Shown here: positions 47,766-58,400 of the stretch, one piece after another
How positions within the stretch are numbered: position 1 is the first letter of the stretch
How the letters are laid out: each line of letters opens with the position of its first letter
From: Pseudotabrizicola sp051200875
GTDB lineage: Bacteria; Pseudomonadota; Alphaproteobacteria; Rhodobacterales; Rhodobacteraceae
DNA: 64,000 bases
NCBI RefSeq assembly: GCF_051200875.1
Contig: NZ_CP195191.1
Span: forward strand, 3,162,001-3,226,000
Direction: 5' to 3'
The notes under the pieces: generated by a model
Database searches by the model: none
Seen by the model: only the letters and a program-made list of their open reading frames with translations
Told to the model about the DNA's origin: nothing
Position numbers and translations under genes: made by a program

Positions 47766-48719
47766 ATGACCCATCCAAAAGTCGACGCCGTCGTGATCGG
47801 GCGGAACGAAGGGGCCCGACTGATCACCTGTCTTGGTTCGGTGAAAAGTCAGGTTCGCCGAATGATCTATGTCGATAGTGGGTCGAGCGACGGTTCCGTA
47901 GAGGCCGCTCGCCATGCTGGCGCGCAAGTGCTGGTTTTGGATTTGTCTGTTCCTTTCACTGCGGCGCGCGCCCGCAACGTTGGGTGGAAGTCTCTTTCTG
48001 AAAATCCGCCCGATTTTGTCCAGTTCATTGACGGCGACTGCGAATTGCAGCCGGGCTGGGTTCCAGCTGCTTTGGAAAAGATGGCCTCCAACCCGTTGGC
48101 CGCTGTCGTTTGCGGCAGGCGGCGGGAGCGTTGGCCACAGAAGTCAATCTACAACGGTCTTATTGATCTTGAATGGGATACGCCTGTTGGCCAAGCGAAG
48201 GCTTGTGGCGGCGACGCGTTGATCCGGTATGCGGCCCTTGCTGCGGCAGGCGGATATCGAGATGACCTTATTGCCGGCGAGGAGCCTGAACTCTGTTTGC
48301 GGCTTCGGCAAGCTGGCGGAGAAATCTGGCGCATTGATGCAGAGATGACGCTGCATGATGCGGCCTTGACACGCTTTTCGCAATGGTGGCGCAGGGCAAG
48401 GCGTGCGGGATTTGCCTTTGCCGAAGGGGCGGCTTTGCATGGCGAAGGCCCGGACCGACATTGGGTGCGAGAGACACGCCGTGCCCTGTTTTGGGGGGCC
48501 TTGCTTCCGGTCGCAATTGTGCTTGGCGCTCTGGCCTTTCCCGTTCTTTGGTTCGCGCTCCTTGTCTACCCGATCCAGATCGTCCGGCTGTCAAAGCGGG
48601 GTGGGCTGCTGTGGGGAGCCTTTACTGTCTTGGGCAAATTTCCCGAGGCCGTTGGAGCCTTGGAGTACTATATTCGTCGGTTGGCAGATCGACGCAGAGG
48701 ACTGATCGAATACAAATGA
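47766..48719 (+). CDS. glycosyltransferase family 2 with membrane helices
   Basis: This 317-residue inverting GT-A enzyme begins with V-D-A-V-V-I-G-R-N-E-G-x-R-L, has the nucleotide-binding V-D-S-G-S-S-D-G-S and the metal-binding D-G-D near residue 90. E-E-P-E-L-C-L-R-L-R is the ED-type catalytic segment. A hydrophobic C-terminal region (about 245-285) is membrane-associated. The gene abuts the convergent WecG/TagA gene without a gap. Donor unknown; it builds the repeat unit. Confidence 0.9.
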   Translation: MTHPKVDAVVIGRNEGARLITCLGSVKSQVRRMIYVDSGSSDGSVEAARHAGAQVLVLDLSVPFTAARARNVGWKSLSENPPDFVQFIDGDCELQPGWVPAALEKMASNPLAAVVCGRRRERWPQKSIYNGLIDLEWDTPVGQAKACGGDALIRYAALAAAGGYRDDLIAGEEPELCLRLRQAGGEIWRIDAEMTLHDAALTRFSQWWRRARRAGFAFAEGAALHGEGPDRHWVRETRRALFWGALLPVAIVLGALAFPVLWFALLVYPIQIVRLSKRGGLLWGAFTVLGKFPEAVGALEYYIRRLADRRRGLIEYK

Positions 48720-49472
48720 TCAATGGCTGCGTTGCTGTACGGCCTCGATCACTTCTTTTGGCAGAATGGCGGCGCAGGCGGCATAGCGCGGGACAAGGCG
48801 GCGCGGTGAGGAGAGCGCACGCCAAAGCCATTCCATGGCAATCGCGCGGACCCAAGCCGGCGCGCGCGTTTGGTGGCCCGCGACAAAGTCTAGCCCGGCA
48901 CCAAAGCAGCAAAAGCCGATTTCGGGCGCAAGTTCGCGGCCGAGAATGGCGAAAGCCTCTTGTTTGGGCGAGGTTAGAGCGAGAATGCAGAGCCGCACGC
49001 CCTTGTCTCGCATCAGATGCAGGGCTGCCTTTGCATCGTCGCCGGCCGGATCAAAACCCATTGCTGGCGCCTGCGTCCAGATCACAAAAAGGTCTGGGAT
49101 TTCGGCCGTCAACTTGGCAGCGGCTTTGCCTAGGACCTCTGACTGTGAGCCAAAGAATGCGACAGGCATGTTTTCCTTTGCCGCCAACTCAAGGATAGGG
49201 CGCAAAAGATCAGAGCCCGGCACCAAGGAAACCGGCTTTTTGGCGAGGCGCGACAGCCAGACGATCGGATTGCCATCGGCGACGATCAGGTCTTGCGCGG
49301 CATAGAGCTTCCGAAACGCACTGGAACGACGGAGTTTCACAAGGTGGTCAAGGTTGATCGTGCCAAGGGCGAAGCCATGACCTGCCCGAAAGCGTCTGCG
49401 AACCTCAGCCAAGAGCTTTTCGCGATCCGAGAAATTCACCGTGATTGTCTGATCGGGAAAGCGAAACTGCAT
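48720..49472 (-). CDS. WecG/TagA/CpsF family glycosyltransferase
   Basis: This 250-residue GT26-type transferase moves a sugar (UDP-ManNAcA in WecG, ManNAc in TagA) onto a lipid-linked intermediate. The family T-I-N-L-D-H-L-V-K, A-D-G-x-P-I-V-W-L-S-R and L-x-L-T-S-P-K-Q-E motifs are present, as is the Gly-rich F-G-A-G-L-D-F-x-A-G near the end. The start at 49472 matches homologues; an ATG at 49496 is also possible. Confidence 0.9.
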   Translation of the reverse strand: MQFRFPDQTITVNFSDREKLLAEVRRRFRAGHGFALGTINLDHLVKLRRSSAFRKLYAAQDLIVADGNPIVWLSRLAKKPVSLVPGSDLLRPILELAAKENMPVAFFGSQSEVLGKAAAKLTAEIPDLFVIWTQAPAMGFDPAGDDAKAALHLMRDKGVRLCILALTSPKQEAFAILGRELAPEIGFCCFGAGLDFVAGHQTRAPAWVRAIAMEWLWRALSSPRRLVPRYAACAAILPKEVIEAVQQRSH

Positions 49473-49676
49473 TTCTCTTCTCTGGCCTGCCGTCATTTTG
49501 GCCCTGATAGCATCTTGAGGGATTGGGCGAACTGAAAAAGGTCGATACTGGCGATCACAAGGTGGATTTGCCATCTGAACGACAAGATTGTGGCTTAGCC
49601 CCGCCTATTTGGAAGGTTAAGTTATCCCGAACCGCAACGGTAAAGCCCGTAACAGGAGATCGCCGAAAGGCCCAGA

Positions 49677-51086
49677 ATGCCGATCGCAAACCCGATTGCC
49701 TATCTTATGCTGGCCATTTGGCCGGTCGCCGCCTGGTTCTTTTATCAGCGGATGGATCCCGCACGGGCGCTGATCTGGACGATCTTGGGCGGTTACATGT
49801 TGCTGCCCCCGGTGATTGCGATTGACCTTCCGATGATCCCGGACTTTGACAAATATTCGATCCCAAGCCTTGCGGCCGCGGCGGCCGTTTTTTTCCTGTT
49901 GAAAGATCGCCTTTCTCTTTGGCCTGAAACGCTGCTGGCTCGATGGTTGATGCTTCTTTATGTGCTTAGCCCATTTGGCACCGTCTTGGTGAACAATGAG
50001 CCGTTGTATTTTGAGAATGCAATGGTGCCGGCGATGAAAATCTATGACTCGGTCGCCGTCGTTGCGAACCAACTTATTACCCTTTTGCCCTTCTTTCTGG
50101 CCCGCAAATATCTTGGAACAGATCAAGGATTGCGCGCCGTCATCGTCGCCCTGATGGTTGCCGGTCTGATCTATTCTGTGCCGATGCTTTTCGAGGCGCG
50201 CATGTCACCGCAGTTGAACTTGCGGATCTACGGCTATTTTCAGCACGACTTCAGTCAGGCGATCCGGTTCGGAGGTTTCCGGCCTTTCGTGTTCATGCCG
50301 CATGGGCTGTGGGTCGCGTTCTTCGCTTTCATGTGCCTTGTTGCTGCGGTTACGCTGTTTCGGGTTGGTCCGGCGGCTTTGCGCCCCAAGCAATTGCTGA
50401 TCATGCTTTACTTGGCCGTGGTTCTTTTGTTCTGTCGAAGTGCTGGGCCAGTGATTTATGCGATGCTTCTGGTGCCCGCGGTCTTGCTTTTCCCAGTGCG
50501 GCTTCAGGTGGTGATTGCGGTCACAATGGCCGTCATCGTGATCACCTATCCATTGCTGCGCGGCGCACATCTTATCCCGGTCGAGGATATTCTGGAATTC
50601 GCAAGATCACTGAATGAAGAACGCGGGCAGTCTCTTGCATTTCGGATTCACAATGAAGAATTGTTGCTGGCTCGGGCGGCGGAGCATCCGATTTTCGGGT
50701 GGGGCGGATACGGACGAGGACTGCTGCGCGATGCGGTTAGCGGGCAGATCACGGTCATTTCGGATGGCGGTTGGATCATCACGCTGGGAAGCAATGGCTG
50801 GGTTGGCTACATCGCAGAGTTCGGGCTTTTGGTCGTGCCACTGCTTTTGATCGCTCGCGAAGCGTGGTTCCGACCGGGACACTCTTTGTCACCATTCTTG
50901 GGGGCAATTGCCCTGATCCTTGCGGCAAATCTGTTTGATCTGTTGCCGAATGACACGCTTATTCCCTTTACGTGGCTGATGGCCGGTTCGCTTTTGGGCT
51001 ATGCCGAAGCGATGGCTCGCGTTCGTCACATCGAAGATCTTGCAGCGTTTAACGCGGAATTCAAACCGGGGCGCACGGTCATATGA
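49677..51086 (+). CDS. Wzy/O-antigen-ligase-like polymerase
   Basis: This 469-residue membrane protein has about ten hydrophobic segments. It carries a large periplasmic loop (about 300-370) with H-P-I-F-G-W-G-G-Y-G-R, a pattern found in Wzy/WaaL proteins, and the D-G-G-W-I-I segment. It is the probable polymerase of lipid-linked repeat units. It overlaps the next glycosyltransferase by 4 bases. Sequence divergence in this family prevents telling polymerase from ligase. Confidence 0.82.
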   Translation: MPIANPIAYLMLAIWPVAAWFFYQRMDPARALIWTILGGYMLLPPVIAIDLPMIPDFDKYSIPSLAAAAAVFFLLKDRLSLWPETLLARWLMLLYVLSPFGTVLVNNEPLYFENAMVPAMKIYDSVAVVANQLITLLPFFLARKYLGTDQGLRAVIVALMVAGLIYSVPMLFEARMSPQLNLRIYGYFQHDFSQAIRFGGFRPFVFMPHGLWVAFFAFMCLVAAVTLFRVGPAALRPKQLLIMLYLAVVLLFCRSAGPVIYAMLLVPAVLLFPVRLQVVIAVTMAVIVITYPLLRGAHLIPVEDILEFARSLNEERGQSLAFRIHNEELLLARAAEHPIFGWGGYGRGLLRDAVSGQITVISDGGWIITLGSNGWVGYIAEFGLLVVPLLLIAREAWFRPGHSLSPFLGAIALILAANLFDLLPNDTLIPFTWLMAGSLLGYAEAMARVRHIEDLAAFNAEFKPGRTVI

Positions 51087-52375
51087 GTCCTACTGATAAG
51101 CTGAAAGTTCTGGTTTTGGCCGAGGCTGCGAACCCTGAATGGGTTTCTGTGCCCTTGGTTGGTTGGTCCGCTGCACGTGCGCTGTCGCGCGTGGCCGACG
51201 TGCATATCGTGACGCAAATTCGGAACCGGGATGCATTTTTGCGGGCGGGCTTGGTGGAAGGGGTCGATTTTACAGCAATCGACACCGAGGCATTGGCGCG
51301 GCCCTTGTGGAAGCTTGGTTCGCTTCTGACTGGAGGAGGTGGCAAAGGCTGGACCGTGCAGCAGGCGATCCAGACGATCAGCTATCCCTATTTTGAGCAT
51401 TTGGTCTGGCGCAAATTCGGGGGCGATCTTCGGGCCGGAAAATACGATATCGTCCACCGCATCACCCCACTTTCGCCCGTTCAGCAAAGCCCCATCGCCG
51501 CAAAATGCCGCCGTGCGGGCGTGCCCTTCGTTCTTGGTCCCATCAATGGAGGCGTACCTTGGCCCAAGGGCTTTCAGACAGAAATGCGGCGAGAGCGCGA
51601 ATGGTTGAGTAAATTCAGAAGCCTTTACAAAGCCTTGCCGGGGCGTGGCGCGACGCTTCGGGCGAATGCGATCCTTGCCGGGTCGAAGCAGACCCTGCAC
51701 GACATTCCGGCATCTTTCCACGATCGGGTCGTCTATCTTCCTGAGAATGCCATCGACCCTGATCGTTTTTGGCGGCAGGCGAACCATACTGGGGCCGCTC
51801 CTTTGCGGGCTTGCTTCATTGGTCGCCTGGTCCCGTTAAAAGGGGTGGATATGCTGTTAGAGGCAGCCGCACCCTTGCTTGCTTCTGGTCGAATGGTTCT
51901 GGAAATCATCGGCGACGGAGACATGATGCCCGCGCTGCGCGAACAGGCGGCTCCCTTTGGGGATGCTGTCGTCTTTCATGGCTGGAAGCGTCATGAAGAG
52001 GTGCAGGACATTGCGGCGCAATGCACGTTGTTGGCCTTTCCGTCTATCCGCGAATTTGGTGGCGGCGCTGTTCTGGAAGCGATGGCTTTGGGGCTTTGCC
52101 CTGTGGTGATAGACTACGCTGGCCCAGCTGAACTTGTGACCGAAGCTACTGGATATAAGGTTCCCATTGGCGACCGGCTTGCGGTTGTTGCGAAATTGGC
52201 CGCGACGTTGGACCATTGCGCGACAAATCCGAAAGAGGTTGCCGAAAAAGCAAACGCGGCGCGACGTCGTGTCGGTGCACTTTTTACGTGGGATCGCAAG
52301 GCCGAGCAGATCTTGGAAGTCTATCGCTGGGTGCTTGGCCAACGCGAGAAGAAGCCCGATTTTTTCGATATTTAG
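51083..52375 (+). CDS. glycosyltransferase family 4
   Basis: This 430-residue GT-B enzyme has N-terminal L-V-L-A-E-A-A-N-P-E-W, a central G-P-I-N-G-G-V-P-W-P motif, and C-terminal F-I-G-R-L-V-P-L-K-G-V-D with the E-x7-E region S-I-R-E-F-G-G-G-A-V-L-E-A-M-A-L-G. It is coupled to the wzy-like gene by ATGA. It adds a sugar of the polysaccharide repeat or a decoration. The PKS gene follows after an 88-base gap on the same strand. Confidence 0.9.
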   Translation: MSPTDKLKVLVLAEAANPEWVSVPLVGWSAARALSRVADVHIVTQIRNRDAFLRAGLVEGVDFTAIDTEALARPLWKLGSLLTGGGGKGWTVQQAIQTISYPYFEHLVWRKFGGDLRAGKYDIVHRITPLSPVQQSPIAAKCRRAGVPFVLGPINGGVPWPKGFQTEMRREREWLSKFRSLYKALPGRGATLRANAILAGSKQTLHDIPASFHDRVVYLPENAIDPDRFWRQANHTGAAPLRACFIGRLVPLKGVDMLLEAAAPLLASGRMVLEIIGDGDMMPALREQAAPFGDAVVFHGWKRHEEVQDIAAQCTLLAFPSIREFGGGAVLEAMALGLCPVVIDYAGPAELVTEATGYKVPIGDRLAVVAKLAATLDHCATNPKEVAEKANAARRRVGALFTWDRKAEQILEVYRWVLGQREKKPDFFDI

Positions 52376-52463
52376 CGACATCGCCCACACCGCCACATTC
52401 CTTAATTTGGTCAAGTTTGCTAGTTAGGGGGAAGGGTGGTGCGATCCGAAGAGTTGAAGTCTG

Positions 52464-55400
52464 ATGTCCAAATCATTTCCGCCAGAAGCTTTGTCCGAAA
52501 ATGACATTGCGATCGTCGGTATGGCTGCCCACCTTCCGGGAGCAGAGGATGTTGGCCAATTCTGGCACAATCTGCGTGAGGGCATTGAGAGCATTCGGCA
52601 TCTGGACGACGCGGCCCTTTTGGCTGCGGGTGAATCTCCGGCCCGAATGGCAAAAGCGAATTACGTTCCGTCGGCTGCCATTCTGGACAGGTTCGAAGAG
52701 TTCGACGCCGAATTCTTCGGCTTCTCTCCCAAAGAGGCGGCCATCCTTGATCCTCAGCATCGGCAGTTTCTGGAAGTGGCTTGGGAAGCCTTGGAGGACG
52801 CGGGCCACCCGCCAGAAACTTTCCCCGGCCGTGTAGGCGTTTGGGCGGGCTGCGGAATGGGCAGCTATTTCTATTTCAACCTGTGCTCGAACCCCGATCT
52901 GGTTGAGCAGACGGGCATGTTCCTGCTGCGTCACACTGGAAACGACAAAGACTTCTTGGCCACGCGTGTCAGCCATATCTTTGATCTCAAGGGGCCGTCG
53001 ATCAACGTTCAGACGGCCTGTTCAACGTCTTTGGTCGCGGTTCATTATGCGGCGCAGGCCCTGCTGAACGGCGAATGCGACATGGCCTTGGCGGGCGGAG
53101 TCACGATCGAACTGCCGCATGGCCGCGGATACCTGTTTGAAGAAGGCGAGATCCTGTCGCCAGATGGGCATTGCCACGCCTTTGATCATCGGGCGCAAGG
53201 GACCGTTTTCGGAAGCGGTGCGGGCTGTATTGTCCTGCGGCGGGCGGCTGATGCCATCAGGGATGGCGACCATATCTGGGCCATCATCAAAGGCACGGCG
53301 GTCAACAATGATGGCGCGGCCAAGGCTGGCTACCTTGCCCCTTCGGTCGATGGCCAAGCGGCCTGCGTGGCAGAAGCGCAAGCGATTTCGGGCGTGTCCT
53401 CGGATCAGGTCAGCTATGTTGAATGCCACGGGACTGGCACCTATCTGGGCGATCCCATCGAAGTGGCCGCGCTGACATCGGCTTTCCGCGAAACGGGCGA
53501 TGGTGTTGGTCATTGCCGGATCGGAAGCGTCAAAACGAATATCGGGCATCTGGATACAGCGGCAGGCGTTGCCAGCCTCATCAAGGTTGCGATGGCCCTG
53601 AAGCACCGCGAACTGCCGCCTTCCTTGGGCTTTGAAAAACCAAACCCTTCGATTGATTTTGAAACCTCTCCCTTCCGGGTCAATGATCGCCTCTTGGATT
53701 GGAATACCGACGGACCGCGCATTGCCGGTGTGAACAGTCTGGGAGTCGGCGGAACCAACGCTCATGCTGTTCTGCAAGAAGCCCCTGCAAGGCCTCCTTC
53801 CGAGGCTTCGGATTGGCCGTTTCAGCCAATCGTCCTTTCCGCACGCACCAAGAATGCGCTGGACGGGCAGGCGGCGCGTTTGGCGGCGCATCTGCGCGCA
53901 CATCCGGAGCAGCCACTTGCAGATGTCGCCTGGACCCTGAAAGAGGGGCGCCGCGCGTTCGAAAAGCGGCGCGTTCTTGTAGCGGAAAGTCACGAAGAAG
54001 CCGCCGATTTGTTGGAAGGTAAGGATCCGCGCCGTGTCTTTTCGCATGACTGGTTGGGCGACGATCCAGAAGTCATTTTCATGTTTCCGGGAGGTGGGGC
54101 ACAATTCGCTGGAATGGCGCGCGATCTTTATGAGACCGAGCCGGTCTTCGCTGACTGGATGGACCGCGGTTTGGCGGTACTGGAGCCGAAGCTTGACTAT
54201 GACATTCGCGCATTGTGGTTGCCGGAAAAGGGGCAAGAAAATGCGGCACACGAAGCTCTGAAGAAGCCTTCGGTACAGCTACCGTTGATTATGATCACGG
54301 AATACGCGCTTGCGCAGTTGTACATGTCATGGGGTGTGCAGCCTAAGGCCTTGGTCGGTCACTCGATGGGCGAAAACACTGCCGCCGCTTTGGCGGGCGT
54401 GATGTCCTTCGAAGATTGTATTGGCCTTGTTCACCTGCGCGGCCAGTTGTTCGACACAGTGCCGCCCGGTGGAATGCTTTCGGTGCCATTGTCGGAACAC
54501 GAGATTGCTGCCTATCTTGGCCCTGAACACGATATGGCTTCGATCAATGCGCCGGGGCTTTGTGTGATTTCCGGGCCGGATTCTGCGCTTCAGTCGCTGG
54601 CAGCGGATTTGGCGAAAGACGGCGTGGAAAGTCAGCGAATTGCCATCGACATTGCCGCCCACAGCAGAATGCTTGAGCCTGTTCTGCAAAGGTTTGGTGA
54701 TTTCCTTCGGTCGATCCCGTTGGCCGCCCCGCAATTGCCGATCATTTCAAATCGGACCGGGCAAGAGCTGTCCACCGAACTGGCAACAAACCCTGACTAT
54801 TGGGTTCAACATCTGCGAAACACGGTAAATTTCCGTGCCTGCCTTGAGACACTTTCAAGCGTGCCCGGCCGCGTCTTTATGGAAATGGGGCCCGGTCGCG
54901 CCCTGTCTTCCTTGGCGCAAGCGAATGGCGTTGCCGCTGGCCAAGTGATCCCGGCCTTGCGCCACCCCGAACAGCGGATTGCAGATGATGCTTGGCACAT
55001 TGCCACGATAGCGCGGCTTTGGGCCTGCGGTGTGCCTGTCGATTGGACACCGATTTGGGGTGATGCAGCACGGCAGCGTGTGCCACTGCCGACCTATGCT
55101 TTCCAGAAGAAGCCCTACTTCATTGCGCCATCCAAGGAAGCCGCGATTGCGGTTGAGGCCCCGCCCGCGCGTTTGGACGAGATCACGAATTGGGGCTGGC
55201 GCCCGCATTGGCGACCCGAGGCCGCAGGGGCCGAGCACGAGGATCTTGCCGATCTTCCCCCCCAGAACTGGCTGATCTTCACTGATACCGAGGGACTTGG
55301 CTCCTCGGTTGCATCGGAATTGCGGAACGCGGGCCATCAGGTGACCACCGTCAAGGCCGGCGATGCGTTCGCACGCGACGGAGAAGAAGGCTATGTCATT

Positions 55401-58400
55401 GCCCCTGAACGGGGGCGTGAAGGCTTTGATCTGCTGGTCCGCGATCTGGTTCAGCGCGGGCGGACTCCGAACCAGATCATTCATCTTTGGTTGGTCACGC
55501 GAAAAGAAAACTATCGTCCGGGTTCAAGCTTTCTTCACCGAAACATCGAGCAAGGCTTTTATGCCTTGGTCTTCCTTGCTCAGGCGATTGCCGAGGAAAA
55601 TCTGCCGCGGCCCCTGCACATCACTGTGGCAACGACGGGTGCTGCGCAGGTTCGGGGCGAGGCTCTGAATTATCCGGAGAAGGCGATGGTGACCGGCCCC
55701 GTGCGCGTGATCCCGCGGGAATTTCCGGGGGTGTCTATGCGCCTGATCGACGTGGCCCTGCCCGCCCAATCTGCCAGCATTGCCGGTGCCATTCTTGAAG
55801 AAGCGCTTTCCAGTGGGGAAGCAATCGCGGCTTTGCGCGGTGATCGACGGTATGCCTTGGGGCTAAAGCCGCAGGCCTTGCCAGAGGAACGCCTTAATCT
55901 TCCAGATGGCGCCCATGTTCTGATTACAGGTGGCTTTGGCGGCATCGGTCTGACTGTCGCCGAAGATTTGATCCGCCGATACGCTGCAAAGATCACTCTG
56001 GTTGCGCGCCGACCGCTGCCCGACCGTGGGAAGTGGCAGGCTATCGTTGGAAATGCTGGTCCAGACGATCCGGTTGCGCGCCGTATCTTGGCCGTCCAAC
56101 GGCTTGAAGCCTTGGGTGGTGAGATCCTTGTGGCCCAAGCCGATGTCGCCAATGTTGTTGAAATGGAGGCCGCCAAAGCCGCTGGCACGGACCGATTTGG
56201 GCCTGTGCAGGCGATCGTCCATGCGGCGGGTGTAGTCGATGACGGACCGTTGCTGACGAAATCCACGCTGGAGATCGAAGAGGTCTTCGCGCCGAAATTG
56301 CACGGAACGCAGGTGCTGGAGCGGCTCTTCCCCGATGGCTCGATTGCGTGGATGGTGCTGTTTGCTTCGACATCAACCATCACCGGACCTGCGGGTCAGG
56401 TCGATTACGTTGCGGCCAATGAATACCTGAATGCCTATGCCCGTCACCGCAAAGGCGGCAAGACAAAAGTCGTCGCGCTGAATTGGGGCATTTGGCAAGG
56501 CGTGGGCATGGCGGCCGAGGCGCTTGCCGACAGGGTTGGACGACCGGAAAGCCCGAAGCTTCCCATCAGCCAGCCAATGCTGGATGAAATGGGTTTCGAC
56601 AAGAGCGGAAACCGAATTTTCACGGCGACCTATGGTCATGACCGGTGGGTGTTGGATGGGCATCGGACGAAAGAAGGGACGGCTCTGATCCCCGGCACAG
56701 CCTATCTGGAGATTATTGCCGAAGCCATGCAGGGGCAGGGGGAAGGCACGGCTTTCGAAGTTCGCGACCTTACATTCTTCCGGGCACTGGATGTTGCCGA
56801 GGGCGAATTCCGTCAAGTTCGCGCGCGTCTGACACGCAGCGACGAAGGCTATGCGTTCGAGTTGCATTCAGGCATTTCGCAGCGTGGCAAGAAAGGCTGG
56901 CTGTTACACGCCTCTGCGCGGGTTTTGCCGTCACCCGGTAGGTCCCTGCATCTGAATATTGCTGAAGTGACGGGACGGCTACCTGCCCCGGAAGCCGGAA
57001 CAGGAATGCCCAGCCCGCAAGAGGCGCATCTTGAGTTCGGCCCTCGTTGGCGTGTTCTAAATGCCCGCAGCGTTGGTACTGGCGAGGGTTTGGCCAGATT
57101 GGCGTTGCCCGATGAATTCAAGTCGGAAGTGTCATCTGGTTGGAAGCTTCATCCGGCGTTGTTGGATTTGGCAACCGGTTGGGCAATGGGTTTGATCGAG
57201 GGATATCGCCCCGATCATCTTTGGGTTCCCGTTTCCTATGCGGTTGTAAAGGTTTACCGGAGCCTACCTGCGGATGTTATCAGTTATGTGCGGAACGCTG
57301 CGCCGAACACGTCTTTGCGCGCGACGGCCGTCTTTGACGTCACCCTTGCAACGCCTGACGGAGAAGTTTGCGTCGAGATCGAAGGATTCACGATCCGGAA
57401 GCTTGAAGCCGGGTTGACCTTCGCGCCCCCAGATCCTCGTGCGTTGGAATTCGACGACGCAAAAGCGAGATCGCAATCCGCCGCCGATGAGCGCCTGCTT
57501 CATGCGCTGAACCACGGCATTCGGCCGGAAAAGGGAGCCGAGGTTTTCGGCCGGGCATTGGCCGCAGGGCAAAGCCAGATCATCGTATCGTCCTTGGATT
57601 TGCCAGCCTTGGTTCGGCAAACCCAAGCACCATCGAAAGAGCGCGACGGGGCAGCCAACTTCGATCGGCCGGAACTGGATTCGGATTATATTGAACCGCG
57701 CAATGACGTGGAGCGGACACTTGTTGGCTTTTGGCAAGAGTTGTTGGGTGTTGGGAAGGTCGGCGTAGAAGACAGCTTCTTTGACCTTGGCGGTCACAGC
57801 CTGATTGCCGTCAGACTGTTTGCAATGGTCAAGAAGACCTATCGCGTAGACTTCCCTATCTCGGTGTTGTTCGAGGCCCCCACCATCGCAGCCTGTGCAA
57901 AGTTGATCATCGAACAGATTGGTGAGCCGAACTCTGTAGAGGCCCCTAAAGTGAACGTGGCGCCGCAGCGCCGCTTTACCCATCTTGTCCCGATGCATCG
58001 AGGAGAAGGTGGGCAAAAGACGCCCTTCTTCCTTGTTGCGGGCATGTTCGGAAATGTCCTGAACCTTCGCCACCTCGCCCAATTGCTGGGAGGCGATCGG
58101 CCTTTCTATGGGCTTCAGGCGCGCGGTCTTTATGGCGATGCCGCGCCGCATCAAAATTTTGTTTCGGCGGCAACGGACTACATCGCCGAGATGCGGCAAG
58201 TTCAACCGCATGGTCCCTATCTATTGGGCGGGTTCTCTGGAGGTGGGCTGATTGCATGGGAAATTGCGCGCCAACTGGAAGCGGCGGGTGAAGCAGTGCC
58301 CATTGTGGTGCTTTTGGATACACCAGTTCCGATGCGCCCCACTTTGTCCAAGATCGACAAGATTCTGATACGTCTGACCGAACTTCGCGAAGAAGGGCCA

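Noticed and set aside
52473..54251. minus-strand frames of 167 and 409 codons within the PKS
   Set aside because: They are antisense to the KS-AT region with intact catalytic motifs, so they are shadows.
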